Positions 15,936-20,893 of a stretch of 20,893 bases of DNA are shown piece after piece. Both the position numbers and the translations under genes were made by a program. The notes beneath the pieces were generated by a model. That model did not search any database, had not been told where the DNA came from, and worked only from the letters and a program-made list of their open reading frames with translations. This DNA is from Bacteroidota bacterium. Lineage in GTDB: Bacteria > Bacteroidota > Ignavibacteria > Kapaibacteriales > Kapaibacteriaceae. Where the stretch lies: NCBI GenBank assembly GCA_003488525.1, contig DNLG01000026.1:36949-57841 (forward strand), read 5' to 3'. How positions within the stretch are numbered: position 1 is the first letter of the stretch; each line of letters begins with the position of its first letter.

Positions 15936-16655
15936 ATGAGCACAGGCTTGCCACACGAGAGTAACAGTACTTCCGGAACAACCGATTCGTCGGCTGGGTC
16001 TGCGCAGAATGCCGTCGATTTCATCACAAACCGCTGGCAATTCATTGTTGGCGTTGTGGTGGGTCTGGCCTTGGTTATCGGCGGATACTTCTTCTACGAC
16101 TCTCAGCAGCAGGAACTCAATGTAGAAGGTCTGACGCACCTGTCACGGGTTCGCATGACCTACGACATGGGTGCGTACGACCAGGCACTGACCGGCAAGG
16201 GCATTCCACCGATGGGCAATGAGGCTGTCAAGGGGCTTGTGGCTATCAGTGACGAATACGATGGCACACCGGCAGGAGAGCAGGCAGCTCTCATGGCTGG
16301 CAATGCGTACGTAAATCTCGGCAAGGCATCCGAGGCCGAATCACAGTTCACCCGCGCCGCCGGATCATCGTCCCTACTTATCCAAGTTGGTGCAAAGCAA
16401 GGACTTGCGGCCGTTCGCGAGATGCAGAAGAATTTCTCCGAAGCAGCTTCTCTCTATGAAGAAGCGGCAACGTTGGCTGACAAGACCGGACTTGAAGATC
16501 GCCTGACCTACAACGCAGCGGTCTGTTATGAGGAAGCAAAGAACACAGCAAAAGCCCAGGAACTGTATCGTTTGGTCGTTAAGAAATTCGAAATGTCAGA
16601 AGTTGCTGCCTCGGCTAAATCGGGGTTGGCGCGTCTTGGCACGGCAATTGATTAG
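15936..16655 (+). CDS. Single-pass membrane TPR protein (YfgM-like architecture)
   Basis: 239 residues, with AGAGGGG a few bases before ATG 15936. A polar N-terminus of about 30 residues is followed by one membrane segment (about 35-54, FIVGVVVGLALVIGGYFF). A helical repeat domain follows with at least three TPR-like units: GNAYVNLGKASEAESQFTRA, then EMQKNFSEAASLYEEAATLA, then NAAVCYEEAKNTAKAQELYR. The order of cytoplasmic tail, anchor and extracytoplasmic TPR resembles YfgM/ancillary Sec-translocon and related envelope scaffolds. The exact partner is unknown. It lies 92 bases upstream of a gene for a very large exported protein and may be co-transcribed with it, so a chaperone or secretion-support role is a reasonable guess but only that. 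Confidence 0.82.
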   Translation: MSTGLPHESNSTSGTTDSSAGSAQNAVDFITNRWQFIVGVVVGLALVIGGYFFYDSQQQELNVEGLTHLSRVRMTYDMGAYDQALTGKGIPPMGNEAVKGLVAISDEYDGTPAGEQAALMAGNAYVNLGKASEAESQFTRAAGSSSLLIQVGAKQGLAAVREMQKNFSEAASLYEEAATLADKTGLEDRLTYNAAVCYEEAKNTAKAQELYRLVVKKFEMSEVAASAKSGLARLGTAID

Positions 16656-16737
16656 CGATTCGAGGCATTTTGCCACTTTTTCAACCGAAAGAGTCCAAAC
16701 ACGTGAAAAAAGAGCTAAAGAATAAGGTTTTTACAAC

Positions 16738-16743
16738 TGGAGG
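16738..16743 (+). promoter_or_regulatory. Shine-Dalgarno deciding the giant-protein start
   Basis: TGGAGG lies four bases before ATG 16748. An in-frame GTG at 16703 would add 15 residues (VKKELKNKVFTTGGC) in front of the signal peptide but has no ribosome-binding sequence. The ATG gives a standard signal peptide immediately, so it is preferred. Confidence 0.65.
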
Positions 16744-16747
16744 TTGT

Positions 16748-19700
16748 ATGCAGCGTTGGTTTCGTCTGAGCAGCTTGCTGCTCGCGTTAACCGCGATTTT
16801 CAACATTGTGCCTGCATTGGCGCAGCCATTCGTTGAGGTTCGCGGTAGTCTTCCACCCGGAGGCGTACGGATTTTCGTACGCGATACGACCTACCGTATC
16901 AGTGGTTCCTACACCATTGGCGGTACTCTTATCATTGAACCGGGCACACGGGTTGAGTTTCTTCCGAACGGTCGTCTGATTGACTCGACCGGCGGTCGCA
17001 TCATTGCCGATGGACGTGCATCAGCCACGTACAATCCAACGGCAGTGAATCCATTGGTCCCGCCGTACACAGGCTACGACGACCTGAGCTACTTCGGTGC
17101 TCCAGGTGTCGTCACCTCGACGATCGAGACCGAACCAACGATCAACCCTGCTAAGCACGGTCTGATTTTCCGCGTTAACCTTGGTACAAACGCGAACCTG
17201 CAGAATCTCACGCCAGCTCAGGCGATCATGTATCGGGCAGCCCGACTTGATCTTGGAGCCGTGATTTCTGCTATTCGTCTGAACCCTTGGTTCCGCGTTT
17301 CGGGACGTACCGTAAACGTGAATCCAGCACGCATCACCTTTACATCAGATCGCGTGAACAACTTCTCGCGTGAATGGGGTCACATCGTTGTGCTCCCGGG
17401 TGCCCGTGCCGCTTTCTTCCGTGACGTTGACTTCGTCAACTTCCGCAAGGACACGACGGTTGATAACCGCCCTGTATATCTGACAAACAATGCTGGTCAG
17501 GCATTCACCGCAGCTCAGGCAGAAACGGCCAATCAAACACTTCTGAACCAGTCAAACGGTTCGGGTGGTGCGATCACGACGTTCTCGTCACGCACGTGGA
17601 TTGTGGGCTGTAACTTCCGCAACAACATGGCTCGCTATCGCGGGGGTGCTGTTCAGATCCTGCAAGCGCCGGTCGATGCGTTCACCGGTTCGACCCTTCA
17701 GCTGTATCCAACAGTTCCACCGGCAACAATCGGTGCACTGCCAACATACCCTGCTTCTGTCAACCCATTCCTGACAAGTCAGTTGAACGCTACGCCGATC
17801 AACAGCGGAATCCGTGTGACAGACAATGTCCATGATGCTGGTGCAGAAACATTGACAGATTCAGACCGTCAGTCTCTCGACGACGCTCGTCTGGCTGTCT
17901 ATCTCGGACGCATCCGTCAGTCGCGCTTCACGGGTAACTACGCACTTGTAGCTGATGTTGACACGATCCGTGTCGGATCAGTCCGTATCGTGGGCGACGT
18001 TTCAAGCCGTGCCGCTACTGTGTTTGGCACAACAACGCGATCACAGCGCAACGAAGCATTCGGTGGCGCTATCTACATCAGTGGTCGCACCCCGATGACC
18101 ATTGGTCTCGGCATCAATGATTTCCAGGGCAAGGACACGATGGAGTTCACCAGCAACTATGCTGAGAACCGTCAGTCTGCTACACCAGTTGGAAATCAAG
18201 TAACAAGCGGTGCACGCGGAGGCGCTGTATACGTAGGGGACAACACGCGTGTGTTCTTCGCCGGACGTTATACGACAAACCGCACGGTCACACCGTTCAT
18301 CACGACGCTTTCAAGTTCGAGCGCTGCTTCGGTTGGAAACTTCTCTAAGGGCGGTGCTATCTATGCAAGCACTGGTGCTCTTCAGATCCAAGTTCGTGGC
18401 AACCTCGACAACAACCCACCGACCCACTTCATCGGAAACGAGTCGGGTCGCGGTGGTGCCATTTTCGTTGAGCGTGGAACAACAGATCGTGATCTTTCAC
18501 CATGGGTCGGCGGTTCCGACGGTGTGATTGAAGCACGCAATCTTGGTTTCAACATCAAGTTCCGCGACAACAAGGCCTCGGTTGAAGGTGGCGCTATCTA
18601 TACGGCACGTAACATGTATGTCTACGGTGCTGGCGGCGCTTCTGGACCGCTGTGGATCTACGGCGCCAACTATGGTGTTGAATTCAACAACAACACGGCG
18701 AGTTTCTCGGGTGGTGCCATTACGGTGAACATCCCTGAAAATCTTCCGGTTGTTGAGCGCGGTCTGCGCTATGTCCGTGCTCACTTCATCAACAACCGCG
18801 TTGGCCAGGTTACTGGTACAACGGTCAATGAAGTACGCGGTGGTGGTGGTCTCTACGTGATCAACGCCGACCTCAACGTTGTCAAGGGTGTTGAGTTCCG
18901 CGCCAATAAGGTGTGGAACGGTAACGGCGGTGCTGTTGCTATCGTAACGCCAGACACGGTTACGCGTAAGCGCTTCATGGTCACCGATATGGACGATCTT
19001 GCGTTCAATTCAAACGCGATGGCGATTGGATATACCCCACGCAACGATGTGTTTACATTCGGCACTTCGAGCCCAAGCCCGGATGAGCGGATGCTCACCC
19101 GTTTCTATGACAACGAAGTCTATCCAAACGCAGCACGTCAAGGTTCTGGCACCACACAGCGTGGTGACATCAAGGTAACACACCCTGGTACAACGCTTCG
19201 CGAAAACGGAACAGGTCTTGGTGGTGCTATCTACATTCTCGACAGTATCCGCGTACGTGTAGACACCTTTGCCTTTGACCGTGTTCGTTTCCAGAACAAC
19301 ATGGCATTCAGCGGCGCGGCTGTTTACTCAGACAATTACGATCTCAAGCTTGCCTTTGCACGCTGTCTCGTGACAGGCAACAAGGCATCTTCAACGATCG
19401 GTCGTCAGAACGATACGATCGAAGGCCCAATGGTCAACACTGAGAACCCTGCTTCGAGTGATCTTGCTGGAGCGGTTCTTTTTGGTGAGATCACCGGTCC
19501 ACTTCCATGGAACACCTACAGCTCTGCAGCCAACAGCATCTATGATAATGACGCTCGCTTTATCGTGCGTCTCCCAGATGCTCAGGACACGAAGGGCGTA
19601 CTTGCCGGCACAACAGGCATTGGCTTTGGTGGTGTCGATACGCTCCGCGGCAACTATTGGGGTCGCACCGAAGCAAATGTGAACACGATCCTTCCTCTTT

Positions 19701-20893
19701 CGGCTGGTTCAACGTTTGCTCGCGAGCAGGAGACATTCTTCATTGCTGGTAACGGCAAGACGCACATGCGTTTCGTCCGCGGCACAACGTCAAACCCAAC
19801 AGAGCAAGGTCCATTTGAATCAGCATGGCGCTATGCGTACACGCCGATTCCAGCATGGCAGATTCCAGACACGCTCCTCATGCAGGGTCGCGTCTATGAC
19901 ATCTTCGATAAGGGTACAGACATCAAGACGGCCGATTATTCAAGCCGCCGTATGTCTCCAATCGAAGACTTTGCAATCGGCATCCCGCCAACGCTTCGTC
20001 TTTATGCAGATCCGCTTCAGCCATCATTCAACAAGTATGTAAAGCGCATGACGCGTAATCCGTACGATGCTGATCGTTTCACGGATGTCGCTGCGGTGCA
20101 GACTGAGTTTGTTGGTGATCATCCGATCGGTTATCCTCTGTTCCTCGAGGCTCGTGCTGACTATAATGGTACCGCCGAGATCGCGAACAACGATGCACGT
20201 TCGATCAACGAGACGGTGTTCTTTGTGATCAATGAGCGCACGGGTGACTTCATCCGCGTTAACATGTCACAGCGGACGAATACAGATACGATCTTCCGTG
20301 CTCGCGTCGACTTCGTTCCGGACTCATCAAATGGTGGTGATCCGAACATTCGTCGTGCCTATGAAGGTCTTGCGACATATGGCACGGGAGCGACCCTGCT
20401 GAGCAACATCGTTCGCAATGCTATCGCAGAAGATTCTGCAGCACTTGCCGGACGTCGTTACGAAGCCTCTTCGACTCTCGGCGAGCTTGGCGGCACTGAT
20501 TTCCGTCTGACGAATCGTCCGACTCTCCCAACATCGAACACAATTGGTGCTGATGGTGGCAAGGAAACGTACTATGCCGGCGAGCGTTATCGTGCTCTTC
20601 CGGTTGTGAATGGTGACCCTATCACCATCATCTCACGTACGGCTCTCTGGAAAGACGGCGTTGTTAATGCAATCAACGGTGCCCTCACCTTTAACATCGG
20701 CAACAACACGAATCCACCTGTGTTTACGGGTTGTGCCGATACACTTCCAACGTCCCCACTCCTGCACCCAGAATTCCGCAATCGCGTATTCGTGACGGAG
20801 AATCGTCTCTACACGCCGATCACGGCCGCCCAGTCATCACGTGGTCCTGGTCGCGGTAGCTGGTTCAATGAGCCTTCAAGCTACCCAGCTGAC
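16748..20893 (+). CDS. Giant exported beta-helix protein with Pmp-like GGA[I/V]/FxxN repeats (3' truncated)
   Basis: Exactly 1382 codons are open from ATG 16748 to the last base of the window with no stop, so the C-terminus is missing. A signal peptide is clear (MQRWFRLSSLLLALTAIFNI..., cleavage likely ALA|QP). Residues about 35-85 look like the cap of a right-handed beta-helix (YTIGGTLIIEPGTRVEFLPN). Residues about 273-870 carry many GGA[I/V] motifs alternating with FxxN motifs, the combination that defines chlamydial polymorphic membrane protein (Pmp) repeats. From about residue 1000 the sequence changes to non-repetitive domains. I expect a T9SS sorting domain or another export tail beyond the window, given the T9SS cargo upstream, but this is unseen. 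Proline CCA, threonine ACA/ACG and glycine GGT are more frequent than in the upstream metabolic genes, as in strongly expressed genes. Probable role: surface or extracellular structural/adhesive protein. Confidence 0.9.
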   Translation, partial: MQRWFRLSSLLLALTAIFNIVPALAQPFVEVRGSLPPGGVRIFVRDTTYRISGSYTIGGTLIIEPGTRVEFLPNGRLIDSTGGRIIADGRASATYNPTAVNPLVPPYTGYDDLSYFGAPGVVTSTIETEPTINPAKHGLIFRVNLGTNANLQNLTPAQAIMYRAARLDLGAVISAIRLNPWFRVSGRTVNVNPARITFTSDRVNNFSREWGHIVVLPGARAAFFRDVDFVNFRKDTTVDNRPVYLTNNAGQAFTAAQAETANQTLLNQSNGSGGAITTFSSRTWIVGCNFRNNMARYRGGAVQILQAPVDAFTGSTLQLYPTVPPATIGALPTYPASVNPFLTSQLNATPINSGIRVTDNVHDAGAETLTDSDRQSLDDARLAVYLGRIRQSRFTGNYALVADVDTIRVGSVRIVGDVSSRAATVFGTTTRSQRNEAFGGAIYISGRTPMTIGLGINDFQGKDTMEFTSNYAENRQSATPVGNQVTSGARGGAVYVGDNTRVFFAGRYTTNRTVTPFITTLSSSSAASVGNFSKGGAIYASTGALQIQVRGNLDNNPPTHFIGNESGRGGAIFVERGTTDRDLSPWVGGSDGVIEARNLGFNIKFRDNKASVEGGAIYTARNMYVYGAGGASGPLWIYGANYGVEFNNNTASFSGGAITVNIPENLPVVERGLRYVRAHFINNRVGQVTGTTVNEVRGGGGLYVINADLNVVKGVEFRANKVWNGNGGAVAIVTPDTVTRKRFMVTDMDDLAFNSNAMAIGYTPRNDVFTFGTSSPSPDERMLTRFYDNEVYPNAARQGSGTTQRGDIKVTHPGTTLRENGTGLGGAIYILDSIRVRVDTFAFDRVRFQNNMAFSGAAVYSDNYDLKLAFARCLVTGNKASSTIGRQNDTIEGPMVNTENPASSDLAGAVLFGEITGPLPWNTYSSAANSIYDNDARFIVRLPDAQDTKGVLAGTTGIGFGGVDTLRGNYWGRTEANVNTILPLSAGSTFAREQETFFIAGNGKTHMRFVRGTTSNPTEQGPFESAWRYAYTPIPAWQIPDTLLMQGRVYDIFDKGTDIKTADYSSRRMSPIEDFAIGIPPTLRLYADPLQPSFNKYVKRMTRNPYDADRFTDVAAVQTEFVGDHPIGYPLFLEARADYNGTAEIANNDARSINETVFFVINERTGDFIRVNMSQRTNTDTIFRARVDFVPDSSNGGDPNIRRAYEGLATYGTGATLLSNIVRNAIAEDSAALAGRRYEASSTLGELGGTDFRLTNRPTLPTSNTIGADGGKETYYAGERYRALPVVNGDPITIISRTALWKDGVVNAINGALTFNIGNNTNPPVFTGCADTLPTSPLLHPEFRNRVFVTENRLYTPITAAQSSRGPGRGSWFNEPSSYPAD
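17564..19330 (+). repeat. Pmp-like GGA[I/V] and FxxN protein repeats within the giant gene
   Basis: GGA[I/V] motifs begin at residues 273, 299, 439, 491, 535, 569, 614, 655, 727 and 825. Looser versions occur at 698 (GGGGLYV) and 856 (GAAVYSD). Between them lie FxxN motifs: FRNN, FTGN, FTSN, FIGN, FRDN, FNNN, FINN, FRAN, FNSN, FYDN and FQNN. Each pair would form about one turn of a beta-helix. The repeats are degenerate at DNA level and are not tandem nucleotide repeats. Confidence 0.85.

Noticed and set aside
15713..16045. Small open frames in the region between E1 and the TPR gene, both strands
   Set aside because: They cover the promoter and leader, lack ribosome-binding sites and show low-complexity, non-protein-like translations.
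16703..16705. In-frame GTG as start of the giant gene
   Set aside because: No Shine-Dalgarno; ATG 16748 has TGGAGG and places the signal peptide at the N-terminus.
16528..16725. 66-codon plus-strand frame overlapping the end of the TPR gene
   Set aside because: Out-of-frame shadow of the TPR domain with no start signal.

Overview
The window reads as a chromosomal segment from the Bacteroidota/Chlorobiota (FCB) side of the bacterial tree, with moderately high G+C. A Kapabacteria-like lineage is my best guess, inferred without any database search. Three kinds of evidence point this way. Two secreted proteins end in type IX secretion (T9SS) type A sorting domains. The intergenic promoters carry the Bacteroidetes-type -7 box TAnnTTTG. 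The branched-chain 2-oxoacid dehydrogenase E1 is the fused alpha-beta form common in that group. I see no tRNA, rRNA, CRISPR array, insertion sequence or phage gene.

Layout. (1) 1-3482, plus strand: three tightly packed genes for exported proteins. They are a 5'-truncated acidic protein of unknown function, a Cys-rich protein with an InlB-like module and a T9SS tail, and a small Kre9/KNH-like domain with a T9SS tail. (2) 3483-5073, minus strand: a beta-CASP metallo-beta-lactamase (probable RNA nuclease) and a DUF2892 membrane protein; the nuclease gene abuts the preceding gene tail to tail. (3) 5235-11003, plus strand: an operon holding isobutyryl-CoA mutase (IcmF) split into two polypeptides. 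The B12-binding/GTPase chain and the substrate-binding mutase chain are separated by a DUF4397-type lipoprotein gene; a threonine dehydratase-like gene follows. (4) 11057-15672, plus strand: gatB, ilvE and a fused branched-chain 2-oxoacid dehydrogenase E1. (5) 15936-20893, plus strand: a membrane-anchored TPR protein, then the first 1382 codons of a giant exported beta-helix protein with chlamydial-Pmp-like GGA[I/V] and FxxN repeats. The giant gene runs off the window end.

How the genes fit together. IlvE, BCKDH E1 and IcmF make a coherent route from valine via 2-oxoisovalerate and isobutyryl-CoA to n-butyryl-CoA. The threonine dehydratase can supply 2-oxobutyrate, another substrate for a BCKDH-type enzyme. 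The mutase carries Phe and Gln where methylmalonyl-CoA mutases have Tyr and Arg, which fits an unsubstituted short-chain acyl-CoA.

The most notable items are the split IcmF with a lipoprotein gene between its halves, the Pmp-like giant surface protein, and a gatB whose only possible start is a TTG lying almost on the predicted transcription start.
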